Assembly (NCBI GenBank): GCA_963082975.1
Contig: OY720350.1
Location: forward strand, 15,780,910 to 15,844,909
Length of the DNA: 64,000 nucleotides
Direction of reading: 5' to 3'
DNA from: Labia minor
Lineage: Eukaryota > Arthropoda > Insecta > Dermaptera > Spongiphoridae
The notes beneath the pieces were generated by a model. It ran no database searches, was not told the DNA's origin, and worked only from the letters and a program-made list of their open reading frames with translations. The position numbers were made by a program, and so were the translations under genes. Positions 22,724 to 34,264 of the stretch are shown in pieces (positions within the stretch are counted from its first letter, which is position 1; the number at the start of each line of letters is the position of its first letter).

Positions 22724-22819
22724 TACATGCATTTCTTATTATCAAATAAAGAATTAAAATTTTAATTTTAAAGACTATTACTTTGATAAATTTTACTAGT
22801 AATTAGTAGTAACAAATAA

Positions 22820-23290
22820 ATGAATGTCCATAAATATGATATTTTAATGTCCATATCAGTTATTGGTATTGCAAGAGAGAAAAAAGCAAATTTCCTCACG
22901 TTCCAATACCCCCCTGCCTGGGTGAAACGAAATTTTTTTATTTCAAGGTGTTCTTTTGAAATGTCAATTCCACGGGCAACGGGTGAAAAAAAAAACTTAT
23001 TACTAAATTGTTTTCAAACATTTATGACGGTTAAAAGCGATAAAACATCATCGCTCGCGCGTAATAAGAATTCCTATAAAATCCCATCCTAATTTGGTCA
23101 TAAAAATTATTTTCATCTGTGTCTTCATTATTATGGGACCATTTTCAATAAATCTTAAAAAGCATATGTCCTTACAACCAATGTTTCAAGATGTTGATGT
23201 TGATGATGATGATGATGACATGCTCATCATCATCGATGAAGGAGATGAATTTCTTGATTCGAAAGGAAAAATTTTCATGGCAAATTAAAA
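22820..23290. promoter_or_regulatory. G+C-richer island with a small acidic frame
   Basis: Single-copy complex block from about 22850. A 64-codon plus frame (23094-23288) has a hydrophobic N-terminus (IIFICVFIIMGPFSI) and then an Asp-rich stretch (DVDVDDDDDD) encoded by GAT repeats. It could be a tiny secreted or exonic peptide, but the acidic run follows directly from a GAT microsatellite and no homologue is recognised. Confidence 0.25.
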
Positions 23291-23984
23291 GACAATAGAA
23301 TTTATAGAATGCATTAAAACTTGATGAAGTTATTAAAGAAATATAAAAAAAAAATTACTTTTTGTTTATTTTTAAAGATAAAATTGCACATGTTAGTAGT
23401 TTTATATGAATTTTATTATTTTTATAAAATCTAATATTATAAGTATTATAAAGTTTCTCAAATATTTTACAAATTTTTTTAGGTATTTATAAGCATATGT
23501 TTTAAATTATAATATTTCAAATAAATAAATGAATAATATTCTATCAATAATTTGATCTGAATTTTTTTTAAGGATCGTACCTAAAAATAGTTTGTTTTTT
23601 TTTCAAGTACTTATTTTAGTTTAAATTGTCAAATTAAAAATTGAATAAAAAATAATTTAGAAATCTTTAAAGGATTATTTTTGAATTTTGTTATAAGTAA
23701 GAAAAATACTAAATAAGTATATATTTTTTTTGGCTTTCTGGCCTTATTGACCTTTATTTTATTTTTGTATATTACTATAATATTCTAAATTAATTTTTTT
23801 TATCTTATTTTATTATTTTATTAAATTATACAAAAAATTACTTGAATTGGTGAAATTTGATCCTATAATCTCAAGTTTACCAAATCAGGACTATAACCAC
23901 TCTAATATAATATAAATATTTTATTGAAAATCTTATATTTTCAAAAATATTGATCATTTTTCAAATAGAAAAAAAGAGATAAAA
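23291..23984. other. A+T-rich filler
   Basis: Nothing recognised. Confidence 0.5.
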
Positions 23985-24250
23985 AAAAAAATTCGATTAG
24001 AATGAGCGATAACTCATCCTCAATGACTTTATATGCCAACCGAATTCGTAACGCCCCTATTTCCGTAGTCTCGACCACATACGTCCATTCATCCATCCCG
24101 ATTACCCTCCGTCATCGAGGGATATGTATTGATTTAAAAATATTCGAATCTATTGTCTCTCATTTCGAAACATGAAACCATTAAGTGGGACGACATTTCG
24201 TAATAGCCATTTCACCCTGCCAGTTGGATTAAGGCTTTTAGTTTTAATAA
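23985..24250. promoter_or_regulatory. G+C-richer island, candidate regulatory block
   Basis: Complex, single-copy sequence without coding signature; contains CCCGATTACCC near 24097 (Bicoid/Otx-like GATTA core) and TGATTTAAAAATATTCG. Role inferred. Confidence 0.25.
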
Positions 24251-24769
24251 TTTATCAAAGTAGGGAAAGAGAAAGAAAAAAAAATAATGTGCTATAATAA
24301 AATATATTTTTAAGGAATCTTAAAGAATTAATGGTATTTTATATTATTCTAATTTCATTCACTTTACATTTAATTGATATTTGTTTCAATTTGTTTTTTG
24401 TAAAAATAAAAAAAAGAATAGTTTTCATTGATATTTTATATTTTAAAGTTTTATAAAATAAATTTATTTAAGTCAAAATATTCCCTTCAATTAATTTTTA
24501 TGAATTTTTCATAATGATTATTATTATTATTTGTTAAAATTTATTTATAAAATGTGTTTGATGCAATGCCAAAAAATACCACAACTCTCATTTATCTTAT
24601 TAATTAAAAAAGAAAAAAAGAAAACAAATAACCAATATATGTTTAAAAATATAATACAGAATAATGAAATAATATAAAAAAAAAAATTTGTCGGGATAAA
24701 AAAAAAACTACATCATCTTTAAATTAAATAATTTTGGTAAAATATATCAATTAAAAAAAGATAAAGTAA
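24251..24769. other. A+T-rich filler
   Basis: Nothing recognised. Confidence 0.5.
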
Positions 24770-25232
24770 CTGGAACACCGAGCTATCGCTCGACCCAATT
24801 CTTTAATTATTTATTACAATTATTAAATGTTACATAATTGCATCAATCTAATTAAAATGAATGGAACTTGGGGTGGTCAATAATAATAATTAAAATATTA
24901 ATAAATATTAGATAATATTTTAGTGGAAAAATATTAAAAATTATAAAACTATCTAAAAATTAAATAATAAAAGAACAATAAATAAATATAAATTAATAAT
25001 TTAATAAAAAAAAACACGAAAATAGGTAAAAAAAAACATAAAATTAACTAATAAAAATGTATGAGAATTAAAAAGAAATTTAAGGACAAAACATATTAAA
25101 AAATTTCCTTTTTTTGGAATATATCTCTATTTTATTATTATTTTTATTTTTATTTTTATTTTTAAATATCGATGCCCTCGGCGAGCTTCGATCCCTCAAC
25201 CTCTAGTCGCTTTTCCCTTGCTTTAACCCCAC
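24770..25232 (-). mobile_element. Family F element, copy 2
   Basis: On the minus strand: the tRNA-like segment (25160-25225) comes first, then AAGTTCCATTCATTTTAAT and GATTGATGCAA, then the end CGAGCGATAGCTCGGTGTTCC at 24775-24797, with hairpin CGAGC-GATA-GCTCG. The orientation is opposite to copy 1. Confidence 0.6.
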
Positions 25233-25321
25233 GGGTACCTCTCAAATATTTTAAGATTATAAAAATAAAAATACTTAAATGTTTGTAAGACAATTACCAA
25301 GCCGTATTTGTTTTTGTTTTT

Positions 25322-25715
25322 TGAAGTGAAAACTTCTTTAGCGGCGTTGAGCACTTTTGCGGGATGGGGAAAAAATATAGATTTCGCGTGAGATTCCAAA
25401 ACGACACCGACCCGACCGACCGACCGATATACGCATGCGCAATACGCCAGAATGTTAGACACTAAACTTCTGATACATTCTTTACGATATTTTACATATT
25501 TGCCATATTAAATATTATTGAAGTGAAAACTTCTTTAGCGGCGTTGAGCACTTTTGCGGGATGGGGAAAAAATATAGATTTCGCGTGAGATTCCAAAACG
25601 ACACCGACCCGACCGACCGACCGATATACGCATGCGCAATACGCCAGAATGTTAGACACTAAACTTCTGATACATTCTTTACGATATTTTACATATTTGC
25701 CATATTAAATATTAT
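25322..25715 (+). repeat. Perfect 197-bp tandem duplication
   Basis: Units 25322-25518 and 25519-25715 read base for base the same. Each contains the family E 5' end and CCGACCCGACCGACCGACC. Identity implies a very recent duplication (or an assembly artefact). Confidence 0.93.
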
Positions 25716-25934
25716 TATTTATATTTACATTAATAATCAGTATTACTAAATTATGTATATATAAAATAAAATATTTTAATATATTATTATGTGTTAAATT
25801 ATATTAAATTAATTTCTAATATATTTATATAATTTAAAATTAATTTCAGAATATATATATATATATATTAAATTATATACTATATATAATATATTATATA
25901 ATATATATTTTAATAAATTAATTTTTAAATATGT

Positions 25935-26475
25935 GTGTGTGTGTGTGTGTGTGTGACCGTAAAAATAAAGATATATGTTTGATAATTTTTCACATGATTA
26001 ATAATTGTATAAAACTGCTATATATAGAATTTCAGCCTGATAGAATCGCTGAAAGTACCAGAATTAATTTTTTTACACTGGAAATCTCACGCGCCAACAC
26101 GTGATGTGGTGCCATCAACAAAGAGCCAAACACTCCACTATCCACTCGACTATCTCGCAAATTTGAATTTGATTAAATAATATTTATTAATTTAAATTAA
26201 ATTAAATTAATTAAATTATAATTTAATAAATATTATTTATAACATCAAAAACATCAAAATCTCAACATCGAAAATTGAATTGCTGAAAGTACCAGAATTA
26301 ATTTTTTAACACTGGAAATCTCACGCGCCAACACGTGACGTGGTGCCATCAAAAGAGAGCCAAACTTTCGCTGGTTTAATAAATATTATTTATTAATTTT
26401 AATTTATAATTGAATTAATTTAATTTAATTTAAATTAATATATGTTATTTAATCCAATTCAAATTTGCGAGATAT
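25935..26475. mobile_element. Scrambled family A copies (copy 5)
   Basis: Three joined pieces: an inverted family A piece with a GT microsatellite (25931-25956) to about 26130, a plus piece with CCACTCGACTATCTCGC (26148-26164) and AAATCTCAACATCGAAAATT, then another inverted piece with CTGGAAATCTCACGCGCCAA and a final TTTGCGAGATA at about 26463-26473. Each junction changes strand or position in the consensus. Confidence 0.65.
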
Positions 26476-26880
26476 GCTGAATATGCTTTTAAATAAAAAA
26501 AATTTTCAAGAAAGTAATTGGAATTATTAATATTAAGAATCAATAAATAAATTTATTAAATATACATTTAAACATGTAAATTAATCTATATATAAATTTA
26601 ATAAATATTCAAACAATAATTGAAACAATATAAATAACACAATTCAATATTTTACTTACATTGTGATTTATATTTTTATTTTTATTACAACTATTATTAT
26701 GGGTATGTTATTTTTGGCAGTTTAAAAAAAATTAAAAATATTAATAAAATTTATCAAAATAATAATTTGAAAATATTTCCAATTATTTTTATTTATTTAT
26801 TGTAAATTTTTCAATGTAACCATGGTAACCATAAATAGACTTTTACCAAAATATTACTATTTAAATTAATTTTGGATAAA
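26476..26880. other. A+T-rich filler inside family E copy 2
   Basis: Nothing recognised apart from A/T runs. Confidence 0.4.
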
Positions 26881-27359
26881 TTAATTTTGGATTTAACTAC
26901 ACTAAAACCTTCCCTGGGACGCCCACAACAATCCCTGAAAGTTTCATCGCAATCGGACGGGTAGTTTTTGAGTATTTGACAGACACACACACACAGACAG
27001 ACAGACAGACAGACATATATATATATATTCATACACATCGTATTTTTAATATTTTTGTAATAATAATCAGTTTGCTGAAAAAAATAATTATGAATTTTAT
27101 ATATATATATATATACGTATATAAATTTCATTTTTCTCGTGAAGTGGTGCGCATTCCGTCTGCTTTCAAATTTCTTACGCACAAGTTTTCACTTCTGTCG
27201 GCCAGTCCCACGACTGCCAATTCGACTTTTTTTTGAGAGATTAATAAATATATTTTATTAAAATAAATATTTTTAATTTTATTTCGAAATTAAATAATAA
27301 ATTTAAAAATATTTTAAATATAAAAAAAATATTAATACAATAAAAAATAGGCAAGAGTC

Positions 27360-27500
27360 AAATTTGAATATGGATGTCATTTGTGACGTCATCCATATAT
27401 AAATTTAAATTAAGAAAAAACTAATGAAGATGTCTCTCCAAGTTGAAACCAAGACAGATCGATTTATATTTATAAATATTATCTATGGTGTGAATTTCAA
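27360..27500. repeat. HINE core fragment
   Basis: Contains TGTGACGTCATCC and AAATTAAGAAAAAACTAATG, the block shared by families B and F (compare 7521-7560, 35205-35255, 57240-57285). No ends found. Confidence 0.45.
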
Positions 27501-27894
27501 AAAAATCCTTCGAGCGGTTAATTAATAAATTACTCGACAATATACATATATTTATATACAATTTTTGCTAGTATAATATTAGGTAATATAGAATGGGATA
27601 TTATAAGTATAATGTCATGTATTGTATAATATTATATAATATACCAATATAGTATATAAAATGTCTTATTATATGATTGCATATCCATCAGGAGTGTTTC
27701 ATTTATAAATATTTTAAGTATTGTTTATTGTAATTATCTTAAATTCTCTAGTATTATTTAAAAGTTATTTTTAAAAAAAGGTACATATCTATGAAATGAA
27801 TCAAACAGGTTTTTGATAATGACTATTTATATTTCAAAGGATTATAAAATTTATTTAATTGGTAAAAAAAAAAAGTTTAAGAGATAAAATTTTC
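27501..27894. other. A+T-rich filler
   Basis: Nothing recognised. Confidence 0.5.
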
Positions 27895-28200
27895 CTTTTT
27901 TTTTGTGATTGTAAAAATACTAACCTGAGAAAGAAACCACCTATCTAATTTTTTAAATCTTTTTTCTTTTCTTTACTCCTCCTCCTTCTTCTTCTTTTTC
28001 TACTTCTATCTCCGTTTTGGTGATATTAAAATTGACCTTTGCTTCTTTCTTCAATCTGAGCCTATATTGACGCCTTTAATCAAGAAACTTTTCGGTAAGA
28101 GAATCTTCTCGCTCAAGTCCGCTAAAGGATTTCCTTTCTCTTGAATGAAAAAATATCATCTCTCAGGTGTTTTCTTCCAGCTTTTGATCTCTTTACTTTT
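27895..28200. other. Pyrimidine-rich, more complex patch
   Basis: TC-rich region with CTCCTCCTTCTTCTTC near 27978-27993, then complex sequence to about 28160, ending in a poly-A run at 28209-28225. No gene recognised. Confidence 0.3.
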
Positions 28201-28225
28201 TCTTTTTTTAAAAAAAAAAAAAAAA

Positions 28226-28562
28226 AGTAAAGCGAAAAAAGACTCAATGAAAATCATCAGATGAGAAATTTAACGGAAATCCTTTTAAAAATGTAATTTC
28301 AAGCACACAACACCTATTATATTTTTCCAGAAGGGTATAAAACAAATTAATCTGTTTTTTTATTATTAAGTTATATCACAAGATTTTTTAAATAAAAATT
28401 GAAAAATAAATTTTTAAAAAAAATTGACAAATACTTATATATATATTTTTTCATCTTAAATTTTGATTAGATTTGCTCTGTCATTTTTATCATGCTAAAT
28501 AGATCAATGTTAAATATTTAACTTTTATTAATTAAGAGTAAGCACTATAATATACTAAATAT
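28226..28562. other. A+T-rich filler
   Basis: Nothing recognised. Confidence 0.5.
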
Positions 28563-28800
28563 TATAAGGTGACCAACCGTACTCCATTGATAAGCACTGC
28601 CCTCCTTTTGTAAGTGTCCTCCTAACTGCCTCCTTTTTGAAATCTGTCCCGTTTTTGAAATATTTAGGACATTTCGTACTTTTTGTTTTCTCTAAAAAAA
28701 GGTCAAACGTTTTCTAGACTAAGCTTTTGAACGAATTTTTTCCAAAATTTTTTTCAATTTGGTTTCAATGTCCTGATTGGGTGTTTATGGTCACCTTATA
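28563..28800. mobile_element. TIR MITE (GGTGACC type)
   Basis: Perfect 13-bp inverted ends TATAAGGTGACCA (28563-28575) and TGGTCACCTTATA (28788-28800), the outer TATA possibly part of the target. About 230 bp, non-coding, with CTGTCCCGTTTTTG inside. A much smaller element with related ends (TAGGGTG/CACCCTA) lies at about 37935-38002. Confidence 0.75.
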
Positions 28801-29165
28801 TATATATATAGTAAAAAGTAAATTGCAACTTATATTACAATAACACCCTGTACCCAGGGGTACTTTTGTTAATTGAATGAATACAAATGAGTTTATTAAA
28901 ATAAAATATACATAGATAAATATTTTTTTCTTTTTTAGAATTTATAATTTTCTATGTAATAAAAGTATTTTGTTAAAAAATCTTAACCTTAATAATGTTT
29001 CATTAATACTTTCAAATTAATTCATCATAATGGAAATTTACATATTTAAATTGTATCACTATCATCATCAATTTTATTTTATAATCTTTTATACTTATTA
29101 TATTAAAATGTTTCTACGAGTATTAACAAGTTAAATCTATTAATTTTATTGTTAATTCATTTTCA
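28801..29165. other. A+T-rich filler
   Basis: Nothing recognised. Confidence 0.5.
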
Positions 29166-29169
29166 TATA

Positions 29170-30015
29170 TATACGAGGATTGTTCATACGAAAGGGTTAA
29201 TTTGGACATTTGATTATCGAATTTTTTTTTGTTATTTTGGTACACATGTTTTTCATATGTTGACATTATCAGTCATTTTGGATTAGTAGTTTGTTTTTGA
29301 CAACTGAAAAAGTTAGTCACGTATTTGTGTGTTCTTCGATTTTTTACTTAAAAAAAATATATCAAATATATTAAAATTAAATTTTGCATTAAAAATGGAA
29401 TAAAGTGCTCCAACGCACTTAAAATGTTGACTATGGCATTTGGCGAGTCTACTTTTTCTCAAAAAATATTTATATGTGTACAAGTTTACAGAATGCCGTG
29501 AAGATGTTGATGACGATGATCAAATGTGAAGCTTTTGCTCATTGTTTTCTTCGATTACAATGGCGAAGTGCATCATGAGTTCTTGCCAACAGGTCGTACT
29601 GTTAATAAAGAATACTACAAGGGAGTTATGCAACGTTTGCGTGAAGCAATACGGCTCAAACGATCGGAATTGTGGAAAAACAAATCATGGATTCTTCATC
29701 AAGATAATGTACAGAATCACACATCATTGCTTGTTTGTGATTTTTTGGCCAAAAACAAATCATGTAATCATGCCTCAACCACCATATTCACCAGTTTGAC
29801 TCCCTGCGACTTTTTCCTATTCGCAAAACTGAAGAGGCCAATGAAAGGAAAGCGTTTTGACACAATTGATAAGATAAAGTCGGATTCGAAGAACGAGCTA
29901 GCTGATTGCCATACCTAAAAGCGCTTCGACGATTGGAAGATGCTTATTATACATGAGGGGAATTACTTTGCAGGGGACAAAATGGATATTGATGAATAAA
30001 TAAATACTTTTCCAA
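29170..30015 (+). mobile_element. Decayed mariner transposon, DD34D type
   Basis: Left end near ACGAGGATTGTTCATACG (29173). Coding remnants on the plus strand: an N-terminal trace (YKFTECREDVDDDDQ, about 29470-29522), then from about 29526 VFFDYNGEVHHEFLP, GRTVNKEYYKGVMQRLREAI, SWILHQDN and TPCDFFLF. The second and third catalytic aspartates remain with 34 residues between them by my count. The first aspartate and most of the DNA-binding domain are lost by an internal deletion near 29523, and an offsetting frame change affects the stretch near 29750-29800, where another frame reads NHVIMPQPPYSP. A non-functional copy. Confidence 0.8.
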
Positions 30016-30024
30016 ATTAATTAG

Positions 30025-30048
30025 TTAATTTAGATTTCAAGTATAGTT
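30025..30048. repeat. 24-bp direct repeat, left copy
   Basis: Exact 24-bp match to 33364-33387, containing TAGATTTCAAGTATAG. The two copies bracket the family C region. See findings. Confidence 0.85.
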
Positions 30049-30137
30049 CAAAATCAATTTAAAAATTATAAATTTGAGTAGTAAAATACCTAATAATAAT
30101 AAATATAATGATCAAGTAGAATTAGTTTTATATAATT

Positions 30138-30358
30138 ACTAGCTGCTCAGAGCGCCTTCGGCGCTCTTCACACCTAGACGGGGGCTCCGCCCCCTGTACC
30201 CCCGAGTTGTACATAGTATTTGGTGGTTGAAAGTATTAAAAGGTTTTCATCCATTTTGTTTCAATCAGTATATTACATAAAACATTCATTTCTTTTTGTG
30301 TTCTTATTTAAAAAATATATTTTAATTTAATCACTATATTAATTATATATATTATTAT
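30138..30358 (+). mobile_element. Family C element, hairpin end, copy 1
   Basis: Starts ACTAGCTGCTC. Two G+C-rich hairpins follow: AGAGCGCCTTCGGCGCTCT and GGGGGCTCCGCCCCC. The same sequence occurs inverted at 39421-39572. The 5' ACTAGCTG is reminiscent of widespread arthropod repeats. The (AGAC)n region at 32888-32955 and the end near 33083 may be its other side, but no second copy confirms that. Confidence 0.65.
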
Positions 30359-30384
30359 TGTATATGTTATATCTATCTACCTAT

Positions 30385-31140
30385 GTGGCTCAAAGATACT
30401 CGAAAGTTCTTAGCCGCAACAACCACATTTCTCCAAGTGTCCCTATCCTGAGCCCTTATTCCATCTCTCTTACGTCCCTTCCTACGCGTCATTGGTTTTC
30501 CAAGCGGACGTTTTCCAATCGGTCTTCCCACCAATATCTTTTTCCTCTCCCATTCTTGCCACGTGCCCTGCCTATCGCAGCTTTTTCCCTTTTATAACCC
30601 TAACTATTTCTGAAGATGCAGAGAGGCCATGCAATTTCTTGTTATACAGTCTCCCTCATACCCGGTGACCTCATCTTTCTTTGGCCAATAAATGCAGAGA
30701 AGAATCCTATTCTCAAATACTCTGAATCTACTCTCATCTCCAAGGGTCATAGACCATGCCTCCCACCCATATAATGCAACAGGCAAAATAATCTTTTTAT
30801 ATATTCCCTTTGATAATAATTTTGAAGAGATAAGCCTCTTTATTGCAGATAACAGGCGTTTCCCGATTGCAACCCCGATTTAAATTCTTCTCAAATATTA
30901 TTATCCTTCGTGATTACATTCAATTTTTCTACATATTCAAATTCTACATTTTGCATCTTAAGATTTTGTATGTTAATACTCTTCCTCTTTGTTACTAAAT
31001 ATTTTTTCTTATCACTATTAATTTCAAACCTCCATTAAATTTTCCTCGCTATCTGTAATTGCAATTGCCGAATCTCCTATTATATTTAAGTCGTCTGAGT
31101 AACCTAATATTTTACAATTGATTTCCGCATCTTATTCTTT
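30385..31140 (-). mobile_element. 5'-truncated LINE with reverse transcriptase remnant
   Basis: Read on the minus strand. The catalytic box of the RT palm survives as GYSDDL (31088-31104), followed by NIIGDSAIAITDSEENLMEV. Further on come LYGWEAWSMTLGDESRFRVF and PKKDEVTG (30604-30786). The 3' end carries the inverse of ACTTTCGAGT near 30395-30405. Stops and frame changes are spread through it. This is the longest LINE fragment here and lies next to the hairpin end of family C in the same layout as copy 2 (37745-38427). Confidence 0.8.
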
Positions 31141-32640
31141 CTTTACTACCTTCAAGAGAAATTTGAAGATTGAAAATTTGAAAAAGTTTATCCGGATCTA
31201 TTGAGTTATGCGTATGTTTTACTAAAGTCTACAAATAATTAGTGAACAGAAATATTGAATTCGCGATTTTTTTCCTAATATCTGTCATAATGAAAATATC
31301 TTAATTAATGTAATTAATGTAATGGCCTGAACCCGCAATGATATCTCCTAATATTTCCTCCGCCTATGGTTCTTAAGTATTGTATATGTTATAATAGTGA
31401 AATAGAGTATAATATTTCTTGATCATTACATTTTGGTATTTTATTTTCATTGCTAGATTATTATTGAATATTTTTAATTATAATGAAACTTGAGAAAATG
31501 CAAAAATAGAGACTTGAGACAATTTATAAAAATTAACGGTATAAAACTATAGATAAATGACCAATATATACATTCATTAATAGTATTAATTTAAATTAAT
31601 TGATTTATTTGTTTTTTTTTTATTATTAAGTTCATTTATTAATTTTTTTAGATCATAGTTATTTTCCTTAAAAGAAACTTATCTAATTCTGTGGTGCTAG
31701 GGGATTTGAAAATTATTGGTCGCAATATGAAGATTTCGCTTACAGTTTCTGTCATGTCCGACCTCCATCCAACAGTTATTTTCTGTTAAGTTTTTTGCTT
31801 CTCTTAATCATGTGATCTATATATTTAATTTTTTTTGATTCATTATAATAAAATTTAAACAAATAAAAATTTTTACTTTGTTAATTTATATAAATTTCAA
31901 TATAAACTGATTGTGAGTGATACGCTTAGCCAATACTCTGAATATTTTGTGTACAAAAATATTGAATGTTCTTAGCGAGATTTGATATAATGTTGTACGA
32001 TTTGTCCTAAATCTGAATTAGAAGAAAATTATAAATTGCATTAAAATGAGACCTTTTAGAATAAATTATTTAATTGAAATGATATTTAAATATAAGAATT
32101 TAAAAAAATATTATATTCTTTGTTTGGCAATTGTTATTTAATTATGTGCAACATGATTCGACTTGCACAGAGCATCGTTATTTTTTATTAATATCACATA
32201 ATAAAAATGAATCTTTTAAACATAATAAATAAAAAAGACATTTTAATAAATTTAAAAAATATACCCAATTTAAAAATGTCAAAAATTTAAAACAACTTTA
32301 TATCATCATATTTTAATTTTTATATAATATATATATATATTTAGTAATTAATAATAGAGTAATTAAATTAAAATAAAAAACAAAGATAATATAATTCAGT
32401 CATTTTAATTCAGGTTAAATAATATTTTTTTTTATTATTCAATGATAAAATTTATATATTATTATATATATATTATAGAAAAGAAGAAATATTCAATTAA
32501 ATAAAAAATAATTTAAGATAAAAATATGATTTAATAAATATTTTAATTAAATTGAGAACTTTTAGAATAAATTATTTAATTGAATTGATATTTGTATATT
32601 AGAATTTAAAATAAAAAGGGAAATATTATAATAATTCTTC
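31141..32640. other. A+T-rich filler
   Basis: Mostly A/T sequence with a TA run near 32325-32340. Patches at 31320-31370 and 31680-31800 are slightly more complex. No gene or repeat recognised. Confidence 0.5.
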
Positions 32641-32889
32641 GATTGGGAATCTCTATGATAATTCATTGTTTGAAATGATTCCGCTAGGCCGACAGTGAGC
32701 CGCGAGCTGCTCTTGAATGAACAACACGGAGAATTATATAAACTTTAAAAAAATAATTTCTGCGGTTATTGATAAGATATTAATAAAATTTATAGCCTAT
32801 GTTACTCTAGAGGTATATAAGAATATTGTGATGTAATTTCAAAGAAATCGGTTCAGCCAATTCTGAGTCTATAAAATAGTAATTTTCCG

Positions 32890-32956
<67 letters not shown>

Positions 32957-33083
32957 GTGAAAAATTCTAAAGTCACTTTTGGATTCTAGAGGTCATGAAA
33001 CGCGAAGATATGCAAAAATTTTTAAATTCTGAGCAATGTGCAGACAAAAACCTTTTTTTATATATATAGATAGAAGATAGTGA
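32641..33083 (+). mobile_element. Mobile-element end with (AGAC)n array
   Basis: Contains AAATCGGTTCAGCCAATTCT just before a perfect AGAC array (about 32893-32955), then GAAACGCGAAGATATGC and ATATATATAGATAGAAGAT at the end. The motif before the array is the usual lead-in to the microsatellite of DINE-1-like elements (compare AAATCGGTTTAGCCGTTCAG at 7760). Possibly the other end of family C copy 1. Confidence 0.5.
32893..32955. repeat. (AGAC)n microsatellite
   Basis: An uninterrupted run of about fifteen AGAC units; on the minus strand it is (GTCT)n. Confidence 0.9.
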
Positions 33084-34264
33084 AATAAATTAAACGTTTA
33101 AGTAACAATATTCTCTTTCTTTTCTAATTTATTTTATTCGTTATATATTGAAAACAGAGTTTGGATGTTCGTTCTAATACGTAAACATTAAACCAATTTT
33201 ACACCCTTCTCTTATTTGTATACTAAATCGTTACATTCCCTCCCCGTCATCCGCCTTTGTTCATTGAAATTAGCATAATCAAATCAGTTTAAAATTTGTG
33301 ACCTGTGAAGAAACAACACAAAGAAGAAAAATTGAAGTAAAGGATAAAAAGAGAGGAATAGCATTAATTTAGATTTCAAGTATAGTTAATTTGTGAAATA
33401 TTTAATTTGTAAAGGACATTGTGCTTAATTAATTACTTAAATTAGATTAGTGTGAGAAGTAGATTTTCAGACAATATCCTTTCGATGGGCATTGAAGGAG
33501 AAGAGGGGATAACGGTTGTGCTTTTTTGTATTTTACAATAAACAAATCCACCATCGAATATCTATTTTAAATTATTCATATAATATAAACTTTAACAGCT
33601 CTAAAATTAAATTTCAAAAATGATTCAGTACTAAACATATTTCTTAATATTTTCTAAAATTTTATCATTGTGTCGTCAGCTGGTAGGTAAGAAACATGCA
33701 TGGTTATTGCAATTTCGTAGCGTATGTTTGTGAACACTGATTTGTTCCTGGGGAAAAAATTTGGGTTTATTTCAAATTTCAAGGTATTTTCACTAAATAA
33801 TTGTTTAATAGGGTCTTACAAATTTTAAAATTAGCCCCATAATCTTAACACAACAATTTCTCATTGATAACATTCTTTGGTTTTGCCTACCAAAGTAAGA
33901 TGAAAATATAAATAATGCTTTTGTCTAATAATAACGATATACGATTTAAAGAAAATTATATTATAATTAATTATTAGAAAGATAACTAAGTCTACTACAA
34001 TAGATTATATCGAGATTTTTATTGACATTTTTGATAATTATATTAATAGGTTTCTCGTAGGATGATTTGACATCAAAGGACCATGAAACTTATCAAAAGA
34101 AAGATAACGCTTATGCATGAGTAAATTTTTTTTTCATTTTTCCATCCATGTCTCATTTAGAATACTCTTTTGAATATTTTTTTTCTTTTCATTAAATGAA
34201 ATGTGAAAAACAGTAAAATTTACCCTTACTATTTATGGACTATATAAAAGAGATAGAGTCTGTG
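33084..34264. other. A+T-rich sequence with weakly complex patches
   Basis: Includes 33160-33320, a modestly complex patch, and the right copy of the 24-bp repeat (33364-33387). No gene recognised. Confidence 0.4.

Larger units (their letters stand above)
25322..27218 (+). mobile_element. Family E element, copy 2, expanded and interrupted
   Basis: The 5' end GAAGTGAAAACTTC after a T-run is duplicated in tandem (25322-25715). The 3' end GTTTTCACTTCTGTCGG and the outer hairpin GGCCAGTCCCACGACTGCC close it at 27218. A block with family A sequence (25935-26475) is inserted. Near the 3' side, CATCGCAATCGGACGGG is followed by a (CA)n/(CAGA)n tract (26982-27015), the position where HINEs carry their microsatellite. 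The frames at 26811-27182 and 26976-27236 are shadows. Confidence 0.6.
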
